From: Microbacteriaceae bacterium 3FA27C10
Lineage (GTDB): Bacteria; Actinomycetota; Actinomycetes; Actinomycetales; Microbacteriaceae
Reading direction: 5' to 3'
NCBI GenBank assembly: GCA_005502775.1
Contig: SCNI01000021.1
Location: forward strand, 1-62,869
Length of the DNA: 62,869 nucleotides
In this document: piece by piece, positions 1 through 8,380 of the stretch
Numbering within the stretch: position 1 is the stretch's first letter
Layout of the letters: each line of letters opens with the position of its first letter
Position numbers and translations under genes: made by a program
Notes under the pieces: generated by a model
The model's input: the letters and a program-made list of their open reading frames with translations, nothing else
Databases searched by the model: none
What the model was told of the DNA's origin: nothing

Positions 1-84
1 CCCCACACGACGATCTCGACACCCCCATGCCCCCGGCCGCGGAGGCGGGCGGGGGCATGGGGGTGTCGAGATCGTCGTGTGGGG
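1..84. repeat. Perfect 34-bp inverted repeat
   Basis: Bases 1-34 and 51-84 are exact reverse complements, separated by a 16-base GC-rich loop (35-50). The element may continue to the left, because the left arm begins at the window edge. It lies downstream of the minus-strand FGGY kinase gene and could act as its terminator, although no T-run is visible inside the window. An extragenic palindromic repeat or a small mobile-element end is equally possible. Bases 85-217 are strand-skewed (rich in G and T on the plus strand) and show no gene. Confidence 0.8.
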
Positions 85-217
85 TCACGCGGTGGCTCCT
101 CGGGGTGGTGTCGTTCGGTGGTCGGGTGGTGGTCATGTGGTGCGGAGGCTGTGCGTCGGAGGCGGCGGTCGTGTGGTGGGCGCGGGGCGCGAGGTGGGCT
201 CGCGCGCCGAGTGCCTC

Positions 218-1879
218 CTACAGCGCCTCGACGGCGGCACGCTCGACGGCGAGTCCGGCGTCGTAGCGCTCGAGGTAGGCGGCGAAGCCGGCTGCGTCGG
301 CGGGGTCGGCCTCGCTGGTCTCGAAGCCGGCGTCGCCGAACACGCGGTCGCGCAGGTACTCGTCGAGGCCGAGTTCGAGACCGCCGATGACGGCGGCGCT
401 GTACGACGCCAGCACGGCCACGCCCCACGGTCCGCCCTCCGAGGCGGTCGCCGCGACCGACACCGGGGCGTCGAGTGCGCCGGCGAGGAAGCGCTGTGCC
501 ACCCCTGCCGTGCGGAACAGGCCGCCGTGCGCGAACATCCGGTCGAGCCGGACGCCCTCGCCGGCGAGCACGCGCATGCCGAGCGCGAGGGTGCCGAACA
601 CGCCGTAGAGCTGCGCGCGCATGAAGTTGGCGAGCGTGAAGGAGCTGTCCGGGGTGCGCACGAAGAGCGGACGGCCTTCGGCGAGGCCCGCGATGGGCTC
701 ACCGGCCAGGTGGTTGTAGGCGAGCAGGCCGCCGGCGTCCGCGTCGCCGGCGAGCGCCTCGCGGAACAGCACATCGAACACGGCGTCGGTGTCGCCGGCG
801 GTCTCGGACGCCGGCGTTCCCGGAGCCGACGCGGCAGCGAAACGTCCGAACAACCCGGCCCACGCGGCGAGCTCGCTCGCGCCGTTGTTGCAGTGCACCA
901 TGGCCACCGGGTCGCCGGCGGGGGTCGTGACCAGGTCGAGTTCGTGGTGCACCTGGTCGAGCGGGCCCTCGAGCACCACCATGGCGAAGATGCTCGTGCC
1001 GGCGCTCACGTTGCCGGTGCGCGGGGCGACCGAGCAGGTGGCGACCATGCCGGTTCCGGCGTCACCCTCGGGCGGGCAGAGGAGTGCGCCGGGGCGGAGT
1101 GCTCCGCTCGGGTCGAGCAGGGCGGCGCCCTCGGCGGTGAGCGCGCCTGCGCTCTCGCCCGCGACCAGAACGTGCGGCAGCAGCTCGGCCACAGGGTGAC
1201 CGAGCGCGGTGCCGGCGACGAGTGCGTCGTAGCGGGCGAGCATCCCGGCGTCGTAGTCGTTCGTGCCGGAGTCGATGGGGAACATGCCGGAGGCGTCGCC
1301 GACGCCGAGCACCTTCTCGCCGGTGAGGCGCCAGTGCACGTAGCCGGCGAGCGTGGTGACGAAGGCGATCGAGGGCACGTGGGGCTCCTGGTCGAGCACG
1401 GCCTGGTGCAGGTGCGCGATCGACCAGCGGAGCGGGATGTTCACGCCCAGCAGCTCGGTGAGCTCGGCGGCCGCTGGGCCGGTGTTGGTGTTGCGCCAGG
1501 TGCGGAAGGGCACGAGCAGCTCGCCGGCCTCGTCGAAGGCGAGGTAGCCGTGCATCATGGCCGAGACGCCGAGGGCGCCGTAGCTCACGGGGCGCACGCC
1601 GTGGCGCCGCTCGGCGTCGTCGACGAGGGCGGCGTGGGCAGCCTGGAGGCCGGTCCAGGCGTCGTCGAGGGAGTAGGTCCAGAGGCGGTCGACGAACTCG
1701 TTCTCCCACTCGTGGCTGCCGACGGCGAGAACGATCTCGGGGTGGTCGGCGTCGACGAGGCAGGCCTTGATGCGGGTGGATCCGAGCTCGATGCCCAGCG
1801 CGGTGCGCCCGGCGAGGATGGCCTCCCGTGCGGCGTCGGGACTGGTCGACGGGGCGGGGGCGGCGGTCGGCTCGCTCAT
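218..1879 (-). CDS. FGGY-family carbohydrate kinase (ribulokinase/xylulokinase type)
   Basis: This 553-residue protein is a cytoplasmic sugar kinase with the FGGY fold. The N-terminal phosphate-binding strand reads GIELGSTRIK (about residues 29-38). The C-terminal half has the adenosine-side motif HGGLF followed by a Gly-rich SEGGPWG stretch. The RTWRNTNT segment resembles the kinase found in some clostridial and Bacteroides arabinose operons, so L-ribulose or D-xylulose is the likeliest substrate, but this is inference. An AAGGAG site at 1890-1895 supports the ATG start. A LacI-type operator lies at 1904-1919, and a LacI regulator is encoded just upstream on the same strand. No partner isomerase or epimerase is visible inside the window. 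Confidence 0.88.
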   Translation of the reverse strand: MSEPTAAPAPSTSPDAAREAILAGRTALGIELGSTRIKACLVDADHPEIVLAVGSHEWENEFVDRLWTYSLDDAWTGLQAAHAALVDDAERRHGVRPVSYGALGVSAMMHGYLAFDEAGELLVPFRTWRNTNTGPAAAELTELLGVNIPLRWSIAHLHQAVLDQEPHVPSIAFVTTLAGYVHWRLTGEKVLGVGDASGMFPIDSGTNDYDAGMLARYDALVAGTALGHPVAELLPHVLVAGESAGALTAEGAALLDPSGALRPGALLCPPEGDAGTGMVATCSVAPRTGNVSAGTSIFAMVVLEGPLDQVHHELDLVTTPAGDPVAMVHCNNGASELAAWAGLFGRFAAASAPGTPASETAGDTDAVFDVLFREALAGDADAGGLLAYNHLAGEPIAGLAEGRPLFVRTPDSSFTLANFMRAQLYGVFGTLALGMRVLAGEGVRLDRMFAHGGLFRTAGVAQRFLAGALDAPVSVAATASEGGPWGVAVLASYSAAVIGGLELGLDEYLRDRVFGDAGFETSEADPADAAGFAAYLERYDAGLAVERAAVEAL

Positions 1880-1903
1880 GGTGCAGGGACTCCTTCGGCT
1901 CTA

Positions 1904-1919
1904 ATGTGATCGCTCACAT
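1904..1919 (-). promoter_or_regulatory. LacI-type operator before the FGGY kinase
   Basis: The sequence ATGTGATCGCTCACAT is a perfect 6-4-6 inverted repeat centred about 33 bases upstream of the kinase start. It closely resembles the TGTGAGCGCTCACA palindromes bound by LacI-family repressors. The LacI gene at 2058-3158 is the obvious candidate binder. Protein binding is inferred; only the palindrome is seen. Confidence 0.65.
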
Positions 1920-2057
1920 CGTGGCCGAGTCTACGGCATCAGCCCTCGCGGCGAAAGCGTGGAGGCGGCGTCCGCCGAACGGAATGAGAACCGGGGGTCC
2001 TGCCTGCGACACGCCGAGATTTCCCCCGAATCTCCTTCCGTTCGGGCGGCCGGCAGG

Positions 2058-3158
2058 TCAGGAGGCGCGTGCGGGCGCCGCCGTCGAGGCGCGCACCACG
2101 AGTACCGGTTCCACCGAGGGCGCCGCATCGGCTCCGTCGAGCAGCAGAGCGAGGGCGCGGCGGCCGGCTTCGGCGAAGTCCTGCCGCACGGTCGTGAGCG
2201 GAGGGAGGTAGTGCCGCGCCTCGGGGGTGTCGTCGAAGCCGACGACGCTCAGCCCGCCGGGAACCGGGATGCCCGCATCCTGAGCCGCGTGCAGCAGCCC
2301 GAGCGCCATCTGGTCGTTCGCGGCGAACACTGCGGTGGCCCCCGCGGCGAAGAACGCGCTCGCGGCGGCGTAGCCGGAGTCGGAGCTCCAGTCGCCGGCC
2401 GCGATCCCGGCCGGCGACAGCCCACGCGCCGCCAGCTCCGCCTCGAAGCCGGCGAGGCGCGAGGTGGCGTCGATCCAGTCCGACGGGCCCGCGAGGTGCC
2501 CGATGCGGGTGTGGCCGAGCTCGGCGAGGTGCGCGGTGGCGAGCCTCGCCCCGAGATGCTGGTCGACGGCCACGGCAGGGGCGGCGTCTCCGGCGCCCGC
2601 GTCGGGCGTCCGCATCTCCGGGCCCGCGACGCCCGCGTCAGGCAGGCCCGCATCGGCCGAGCCCGCCCCGGCGCGCTCCAGCGCCTGCAGTGTCACGAAC
2701 GGAACCCCGAAGGAGTGCGCGGCGAGCGTCGCGAGCACCTGCGGCTGCGGTGCCACGATCACGATGCCCTCCACCGACAGTGCCACGAGATGCTCGACGG
2801 CCTCGTCGATCGAGGCCTGCTCCACGCCGTCGGCGTTCGCGATGTTCACGCTGTACCCCCGCGCCCGCGCCGCCGCCTCGATGGCCGCCACGCTCGACGC
2901 GGGCCCGTACTCGCCGCCGGCCGTCGACAGGATGCCGATGATGCGCGAGCGGCTCGTCACCAGTGCCCGGGCGGCCAGGTTCGGCCGGTACTGCAGTGCC
3001 TGCATGGCGTCGAGCACCTTCTGGCGGGTCGCCGGGCGCACGCTCGGATGGTCGTTCAGTACGCGTGACACCGTCTGGTGGGAGACCCCCGCGGCCTTCG
3101 CCACGTCGAACACGCTCGCGGCGCGCGCCTTGCCGGGCTCGGGCATCCGTTCGACCAT
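2058..3158 (-). CDS. LacI-family transcriptional regulator
   Basis: This 366-residue protein has a LacI-type DNA-binding region at about residues 13-60 (VFDVAKAAGVSHQTVSRVLN, then a hinge-like segment containing NLAARAL). A periplasmic-binding-protein-like sensor domain follows. The family represses sugar genes and releases DNA on binding a sugar ligand. A Gly/Ala/Asp-rich insert occurs near residues 175-205. The ATG start at 3158 shares one base with the stop codon of the upstream HxlR gene (TGATG), so translation is probably coupled. A GTG lies slightly upstream but inside the HxlR gene. Its likely target is the neighbouring FGGY kinase through the palindrome at 1904-1919. Confidence 0.88.
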   Translation of the reverse strand: MVERMPEPGKARAASVFDVAKAAGVSHQTVSRVLNDHPSVRPATRQKVLDAMQALQYRPNLAARALVTSRSRIIGILSTAGGEYGPASSVAAIEAAARARGYSVNIANADGVEQASIDEAVEHLVALSVEGIVIVAPQPQVLATLAAHSFGVPFVTLQALERAGAGSADAGLPDAGVAGPEMRTPDAGAGDAAPAVAVDQHLGARLATAHLAELGHTRIGHLAGPSDWIDATSRLAGFEAELAARGLSPAGIAAGDWSSDSGYAAASAFFAAGATAVFAANDQMALGLLHAAQDAGIPVPGGLSVVGFDDTPEARHYLPPLTTVRQDFAEAGRRALALLLDGADAAPSVEPVLVVRASTAAPARAS

Positions 3159-3628
3159 CACGCTCCGATTATGGCCGCCGCACCGTGAGCATCCGCATCG
3201 CCCGACGCCGCGGCTCCGGCATCCTGCCCGCCGCGGGCTCTCTCGGCCGGCGCCTCGGTCTGCGCCGCACGCGCCCGCCCCGGACCGTTCCAGGCCGGCG
3301 TGCCCCAGCGCTGCCCCCACGACACGAGCGGCTGCAGCGAGCGCATGAGATCCGCCCCGCTCTCGGTGAGGTGGTAGCGCACCTGCACCGGAGTCGTGGC
3401 GATGACGTCGCGTTCGACCAGTCCGGAGTGCTCGAGTTCCTTCAGCCGCTGCGAGAGCAGCCGGTCGGAAAGGCCGGTCACCGTGGCCAGGATCTCGCTG
3501 AAACGAACCGCTCCCTGCGCGATCGCCAGCAGGATGCCCGAACTCCAGCGCTTGCCCACGAGTTCGACCGACGACTGGAATCGCCGGCACTCGTCGTCGT
3601 CGATGTGGTGCCACTCGGTATTAGTCAC
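3158..3628 (-). CDS. HxlR-family transcriptional regulator
   Basis: This 156-residue winged-helix regulator carries the HxlR core at about residues 10-105. Visible signatures are VGKRWSSGILLAI, RFSEI, LSDRLLSQRLKELE and RYHLTESG. The last 45 residues are Ala/Gly-rich and atypical. The start is GTG at 3628. It is divergent from the fused flavoprotein gene at 3693, and an imperfect inverted repeat (3620-3650) spans its start codon, so it probably controls that gene and itself. HxlR proteins often respond to electrophiles or redox signals. Its stop overlaps the LacI start by one base, which puts two unrelated regulators in one transcript. Confidence 0.85.
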   Translation of the reverse strand: MTNTEWHHIDDDECRRFQSSVELVGKRWSSGILLAIAQGAVRFSEILATVTGLSDRLLSQRLKELEHSGLVERDVIATTPVQVRYHLTESGADLMRSLQPLVSWGQRWGTPAWNGPGRARAAQTEAPAERARGGQDAGAAASGDADAHGAAAIIGA

Positions 3629-3650
3629 TTACCTAGCATAAGTCACTAAT
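3620..3650. promoter_or_regulatory. Candidate HxlR operator
   Basis: ATTAGTCACTT (3620-3630) and AAGTCACTAAT (3640-3650) form an inverted repeat that mismatches only at one central position, with a 9-base AT-richer spacer. The left arm overlaps the GTG start of the HxlR gene, and the right arm ends 42 bases before the divergent flavoprotein gene. The position suits autorepression plus control of the divergent gene. Binding is inferred. Confidence 0.55.
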
Positions 3651-3692
3651 GGCCGCATTGGCCGGGTCGGCTCGCGGCCCCACACTGGACTC

Positions 3693-6026
3693 ATGCCCCA
3701 CTACGGTCACCGTCTGCAGTTCGGAACCTTCGTCACCCCGGTGAACTCCCCGCCGGCCCGCGCCGTCGAGCTCGCGCAGCTGAGCGAGCGGCTCGGCTAC
3801 GACCTCGTGACCTTCCAGGACCACCCCTACCAGGCCGCCTTCCACGACACCTGGACCCTCATGACCTGGGTCGCGGCTCGCACCGAGCGCATCCGCATCG
3901 CTCCCAACGTGCTGAACGTGCCGCTGCGCCCGCCCGCGGTCACGGCCCGCGCCGCCGCGAGCCTCGACCTGCTCTCGGGCGGCCGCTTCGAGCTCGCGCT
4001 CGGCGCCGGCGGCTTCTGGGACGCCATCGAGGCAATGGGCGGTGACCGCCTCACCCCGGGCCAGGCTGTGGATGCGCTCAGCCAGGCCATCGACGTCATC
4101 CGCGGCATCTGGGACGCCGGCGAGCGCTCCCCGCTTGGCGCCGGCGGCGAGTACCACCACGTCGACGGCGCCAAGCGCGGCCCCGCGCCGGCCCACGACA
4201 TCCCGCTCTGGATCGGCGCCCTCAAACCCCGGATGCTGCGCCTCGTCGGCCGCAAGGGCGACGGCTGGCTGCCCTCCCTGCCCTACCTCCAGCCCGGTGA
4301 CCTCACGCGCGGCAACGTCGCCATCGACCAGGCGGCGACGGATGCGGGGCGCGACCCGCGCGAGATCCGCCGGCTCCTCAACATCGGCGGCCGGTTCGGG
4401 GCAGCCACGGGAGCGAGTGCAGCGGCACGCACGGGCCGCGAAGCCGGCATGCTCGACGGCCCGCCCGCGCGGTGGGTCGAGCAGCTCCTTCCGCTGGCTC
4501 TCGACGAGGGCGTGAGCACTTTCATCCTCCTGGGCGACGACCCCACGGCGATGGAGCGCTTCGCCGCCGAGGTGGCCCCGGGCCTGCGCGACGCCGTCGA
4601 ACGGGAGCTCGGCATCGACACGACCGCCGAGGCGCTCGTGCGCAGCCCGCTCGCGCGCCGCCGCGCGGGCATCGACTACGGCGCGATTCCGGCCTCGCTC
4701 GCCGCCCGGGCCGTCGAGCCCGGCGACTCCGCGTTCCGCAGCGTGCGCTCCACCTACCTGCGCGGAGGCTCGCCCGGCCTCGTTCTCCGGCCCGGCAGCG
4801 TCGACGAGGTGGTCGAGGCGCTCGCCTTCGCCCGCGCGCATCCGGAGCTCCCGCTCGGCGTGCGCAGCGGCGGGCACGGCATCAGCGGGCGCTCCACCAA
4901 TGACGGCGGGCTCGTCATCGACCTCGGCGCGCTCAACGCGATCGAGGTGCTCGACGAGGCCAGCCGGCGCGTGCGCATCCAGCCCGGCGCGCGCTGGATG
5001 GACGTCGCCGCCGCCCTCGGCGAGCACGGCTGGGCCTTGAGCTCCGGCGACTACGGCGGTGTGGGGGTGGGCGGCCTCGCGACGGCGGGCGGCATCGGTT
5101 GGCTCGTGCGCGAGCATGGACTCACCATCGACCACCTCCGGGCGGTCGACATCGTGCTCGCCGACGGCCGCGTGGTGCGTGCCGACGCCGAGCAGAACGC
5201 CGAGCTGTTCTGGGCCGTGCGGGGCGCCGGCGCGAACTTCGGCATCGTCGTGGCCTTCGAGTTCGAGGTCGACGAGGTGGGCGACATCGGCTGGGCGCAG
5301 CTCGCCTTCGACGCCGGGGAGGGCATCGAAGGAACGGCGGCCTTCCTCGAGGGCTGGGGTCGCCTGGTCGAGGAGTCGCCGCGCGAGCTCACGAGCTTCC
5401 TCATCCTGGGGGCGCCCCGATCGGGTCGCCCGGCGGTGGCGCAGATGCTCGCGGTCGTCGACTCCGACGACCCCGAGACCGTCATCGGCGAGCTGCAGCC
5501 CTTCGCCCAGCTCGGGCCGCTGCTCGACCAATCGGTGCAACTCACCTCCTACGCGGGCCTGATGGCGAACGCGCAGCCCGGTGAGCACGACGGCCGCGGC
5601 GAGCCGGCGGCCCGCACCGGCCTGATCGAGCACCTCACGCCGGAATTCTCCCTGGCCGCCGCCGAGATGATCGCGAGCGGCACCGTCTACTACTTCCAGA
5701 TCCGCGCGGTCGGCGGGGCGGTGAACGACGTGGCGCCGGATGCGACGGCCTACGCGCACCGCTCGGCCAACTTCTCGGTGGTCGCGTTCGGCGCCTCCAA
5801 GGAGCGCTTCGACCCGGTCTGGGATGCTCTCGCCCATCACTTCGACGGCCTCTACCTGAGTTTCGAGACCGACCAGCGGCCCGAGAGGCTGCGCGAGGCG
5901 TTCCCGCCGGCCACGCTGGCACGCCTACGGACACTGAAGCGCCGCTACGACCCGCAGAACGTCTTCCGCGACAACTTCAACATCGCGGAGGCGAAGGTCG
6001 AGCCGGAGCCCGCGCCGACGAGCTGA
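3693..6026 (+). CDS. Fusion of luciferase-like oxidoreductase and FAD-linked (BBE-type) oxidase
   Basis: This 777-residue protein joins two redox enzymes. Residues about 1-300 are a luciferase-like (LLM) TIM-barrel oxidoreductase of the F420 or FMN type, with GRFELALGAGGFWDA and an IPLWIGALKP segment. Residues about 345-765 are a FAD-linked oxidase of the PCMH/berberine-bridge class, ending with the BBE motif RRYDPQNVFRDNFNI. His395 in the RSGGHG motif is the usual covalent FAD anchor. The second anchor, a Cys in GxCPTVGVGG, is absent here (GDYGGVGVGG), so at most a single covalent bond to FAD is expected. There is no signal peptide. The substrate is unknown. The gene is divergent from the HxlR regulator. 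Confidence 0.85.
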   Translation: MPHYGHRLQFGTFVTPVNSPPARAVELAQLSERLGYDLVTFQDHPYQAAFHDTWTLMTWVAARTERIRIAPNVLNVPLRPPAVTARAAASLDLLSGGRFELALGAGGFWDAIEAMGGDRLTPGQAVDALSQAIDVIRGIWDAGERSPLGAGGEYHHVDGAKRGPAPAHDIPLWIGALKPRMLRLVGRKGDGWLPSLPYLQPGDLTRGNVAIDQAATDAGRDPREIRRLLNIGGRFGAATGASAAARTGREAGMLDGPPARWVEQLLPLALDEGVSTFILLGDDPTAMERFAAEVAPGLRDAVERELGIDTTAEALVRSPLARRRAGIDYGAIPASLAARAVEPGDSAFRSVRSTYLRGGSPGLVLRPGSVDEVVEALAFARAHPELPLGVRSGGHGISGRSTNDGGLVIDLGALNAIEVLDEASRRVRIQPGARWMDVAAALGEHGWALSSGDYGGVGVGGLATAGGIGWLVREHGLTIDHLRAVDIVLADGRVVRADAEQNAELFWAVRGAGANFGIVVAFEFEVDEVGDIGWAQLAFDAGEGIEGTAAFLEGWGRLVEESPRELTSFLILGAPRSGRPAVAQMLAVVDSDDPETVIGELQPFAQLGPLLDQSVQLTSYAGLMANAQPGEHDGRGEPAARTGLIEHLTPEFSLAAAEMIASGTVYYFQIRAVGGAVNDVAPDATAYAHRSANFSVVAFGASKERFDPVWDALAHHFDGLYLSFETDQRPERLREAFPPATLARLRTLKRRYDPQNVFRDNFNIAEAKVEPEPAPTS

Positions 6027-6054
6027 GGCGGGCCCGCGGCCGCCGCGCGCGGCC

Positions 6055-6939
6055 TCAGAGCGACCGGATGCGCGCCGCCGCCTCCACGAGAACGTCCTCC
6101 GACCCGGCGTAGATGCCGTCGTGCCGCGGCCAGTGGCTGATCACATCGGTGAAGCCGAGCCCGGCGGCGCGCCCCGCCAGGTCTTCGAGGGCGGAAGCGC
6201 TCTCGAACGAGAACCGCTGCCCGGAGTCGAGCGAGAGGTAGCGGTCGATCGTCGCCGGGTCGCGACCCGCGGCGGCCGCGGCGTCGTCGAGCCGCGCCTG
6301 CAGGCCGGCCACCGCCCGCCACCAGCTCTCGGCGTCGCTCTCCTCGCCCGCCGTGGTCACCCAGCCCTGGCCTTTCTGCGCCACGAGGGCGAGTCCCTTC
6401 GGCCCGTTCGCGGCGATCACGAACGGCATCCGCGGCGACTGGGCCGGCGCGCCCACCATGCGCGCGTCCTTGGCGGTGTACCACTCGCCCTCGAAGCCGA
6501 TGCCCGAGCCGCCGGGTGTCTCGAAGCGCAGCAGCTCATCGAGCGCTCCGACGAACTCGCTGAACCGCTCGTGCCGTTGCCGCGGCGAGAGTTCCGGCTG
6601 CCCCAGCGTGTAGGCGTCGAAGCCGGTGCCCCCGGAGCCGACGCCCAGCAGCATCCGTCCGCCCGAGATCTCGTCGACGGTCGCGAGCTCCTTGGCGAAG
6701 GGGACAGGGTGCCGGAAGTTCGGCGAGGCCACGAAGGTCCCGAGCCGGATGCGCGAGGTCACGATCGCCGCGGCCGTCAGCGTGGGCACGGTCGCGCCCC
6801 ACGGCTCGCCGGCGAGCGAGCGCCACGACAGGTGGTCGTAGGTCCACGCGTGGTCGAAGCCGAGCTCCTCGGCGAGCATCCACTTGCGGCGGGCCTCGGG
6901 CCAGGGGTCTTGGGGCAGGATGACGACTCCGTAGCGCAT
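6055..6939 (-). CDS. LLM-class flavin/F420-dependent oxidoreductase
   Basis: This 294-residue protein of the bacterial luciferase superfamily begins MRYGVVILPQDPWPEARRKW. It continues with WTYDHLSWRSL, RIRLGTFVASPNFRHP and GGRMLLGVGSGGTGFDAY, the usual cofactor-binding loops. The frame is open further upstream, but the conserved first strand starts at this ATG, so earlier starts are rejected. It would use reduced FMN or F420H2 as hydride carrier; the substrate is unknown. It is convergent with the fusion flavoprotein (28-base gap) and lies downstream of the MarR-MFS pair on the same strand. Confidence 0.85.
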   Translation of the reverse strand: MRYGVVILPQDPWPEARRKWMLAEELGFDHAWTYDHLSWRSLAGEPWGATVPTLTAAAIVTSRIRLGTFVASPNFRHPVPFAKELATVDEISGGRMLLGVGSGGTGFDAYTLGQPELSPRQRHERFSEFVGALDELLRFETPGGSGIGFEGEWYTAKDARMVGAPAQSPRMPFVIAANGPKGLALVAQKGQGWVTTAGEESDAESWWRAVAGLQARLDDAAAAAGRDPATIDRYLSLDSGQRFSFESASALEDLAGRAAGLGFTDVISHWPRHDGIYAGSEDVLVEAAARIRSL

Positions 6940-6991
6940 GCCGCCAGTCTGCCACCCTCTCGCGCGCGGGCCGAGGAGCAGCGGATGCGCG

Positions 6992-8380
6992 TCAGGCCCG
7001 CCTGGCCTCGGTCTCGTCGAGCGCGAAGTCGCCTTCGAGTTCCTCCTCGCGTGCGGCGGGCGACTCCGCCCCGCGGCCGATCTCCGCGAGCGAGAGCGCG
7101 CCCGTGAGCGTCTCCTCGCCGGATGCGCCGAAGACGAGCCGGGGCCGCAACCGGCCGCGCGCGCCCAGCTGCACGCGCATCCCGCGCCAGCGCACGAGGT
7201 ACACCACTCCGGCGGCGAAAGCCACGAACCCGGCCAGGGCGGCCACCCCGAGCCCCCAGCGGGCGCCGAAGGTGTTCGCCACGGCACCGAGCAGGGGAGC
7301 GCCGAGGGGGGTGCCGCCCATGAAGATGGCCATGTAGAGCGCCATCACGCGTCCGCGCATCCGCTGATCGGTGGTGGTCTGCACGGTGCCGTTGGCCGTG
7401 GTCATCAGCACCTGGCCGGCGAAGCCGATGAACATCAGGGCCACGGCGAACAGTGCGAGGGTGGGCGAGACCGAGGCCGCGAGCGCGCTCACGCCGAAGC
7501 CCGCGCAGGCGAGGAACACCAGCCGCACGCGCGGCTTGTCGCGGCTCGCGGAGAGCAGCGCTCCGGCCACCGAGCCCACCGCCATCACAGAGGTGAGCAG
7601 TCCGAAGCCGGCCGAGTCGAGTCCGAACACCGAGGTCGACATGGTCGAGACGAAGATCTGGTAGTTGAAGCCGAAGGTGCCGATGATGAACACGATCACG
7701 AAGAGGATCATGAGGTCGGGCCGCCCGCGGACGTAGCGGAACCCGGCGAGCAGCTGCCCTTTCGCGCGCGGCGCCCGCGCCAGCACCACGAGCGCCGAGC
7801 GCCGGATGAACAGCAGCGACACCACGACGGCGGCGAACGAGGCCGCGTTCAGAAGGAACACCCAGCCCGCGCCGATCACCGCCACGAGCAGCCCCGCCAC
7901 GGCGGGCCCGATGGTGCGTGCCGCATTGAAGGAGGCCGAGTTGAGGGCCACGGCGTTCGATACGTTGGCACCTGAGACGAGTTCGGCCACGAAGGTCTGG
8001 CGCACCGGCGCGTCGATCGCCGAAGCGATGCCGAGCAGCAGCGCGAAGACGTAGACGATCCAGAGCTGGGCGAGCCCGGAGAGCACGATCAGCCCGAGAG
8101 CGAGGCCCAGGACGCCCATCGCGACCTGCGTGACCATCAGGGTGCGGCGGCGGTCGAAGCGGTCGGCGATGAGCCCGGAGATCGGCACGAGCAGCAATTG
8201 CGGGCCGAGCTGCAACGCGGTGGTGATGCCGAGGGCCACGGCGTCGTGGTCGCTCAGCTCGGTGAGCACGATCCAGTCCTGAGCCGTGCGCTGCATCCAG
8301 GTGCCCACGTTCGAGACCAGGGCCCCGGCGAACCAGATGCGGTAGTTGAGGCTCGAGAGCGAGCGGAACATCGCGCTCAC
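6992..8380 (-). CDS. MFS transporter, efflux type (EntS/MFS_3-like)
   Basis: This 462-residue membrane protein has about 12 hydrophobic segments within residues 10-400. The opening LNYRIWFAGALVSNVGTWMQ and the ADRFDRRRTLM loop between helices 2 and 3 are typical of the MFS_3 drug and siderophore exporter group. An acidic cytoplasmic tail of about 60 residues follows. The ATG overlaps the MarR stop by four bases (ATGA), so both are translated from one transcript and MarR probably controls export. The substrate cannot be read from the sequence. Confidence 0.87.
   Translation of the reverse strand: MSAMFRSLSSLNYRIWFAGALVSNVGTWMQRTAQDWIVLTELSDHDAVALGITTALQLGPQLLLVPISGLIADRFDRRRTLMVTQVAMGVLGLALGLIVLSGLAQLWIVYVFALLLGIASAIDAPVRQTFVAELVSGANVSNAVALNSASFNAARTIGPAVAGLLVAVIGAGWVFLLNAASFAAVVVSLLFIRRSALVVLARAPRAKGQLLAGFRYVRGRPDLMILFVIVFIIGTFGFNYQIFVSTMSTSVFGLDSAGFGLLTSVMAVGSVAGALLSASRDKPRVRLVFLACAGFGVSALAASVSPTLALFAVALMFIGFAGQVLMTTANGTVQTTTDQRMRGRVMALYMAIFMGGTPLGAPLLGAVANTFGARWGLGVAALAGFVAFAAGVVYLVRWRGMRVQLGARGRLRPRLVFGASGEETLTGALSLAEIGRGAESPAAREEELEGDFALDETEARRA

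Noticed and set aside
6940-7287. N-terminal extension of the luciferase-like gene
   Set aside because: It overlaps the MFS gene tail in another phase, and the conserved first strand starts at ATG 6939.
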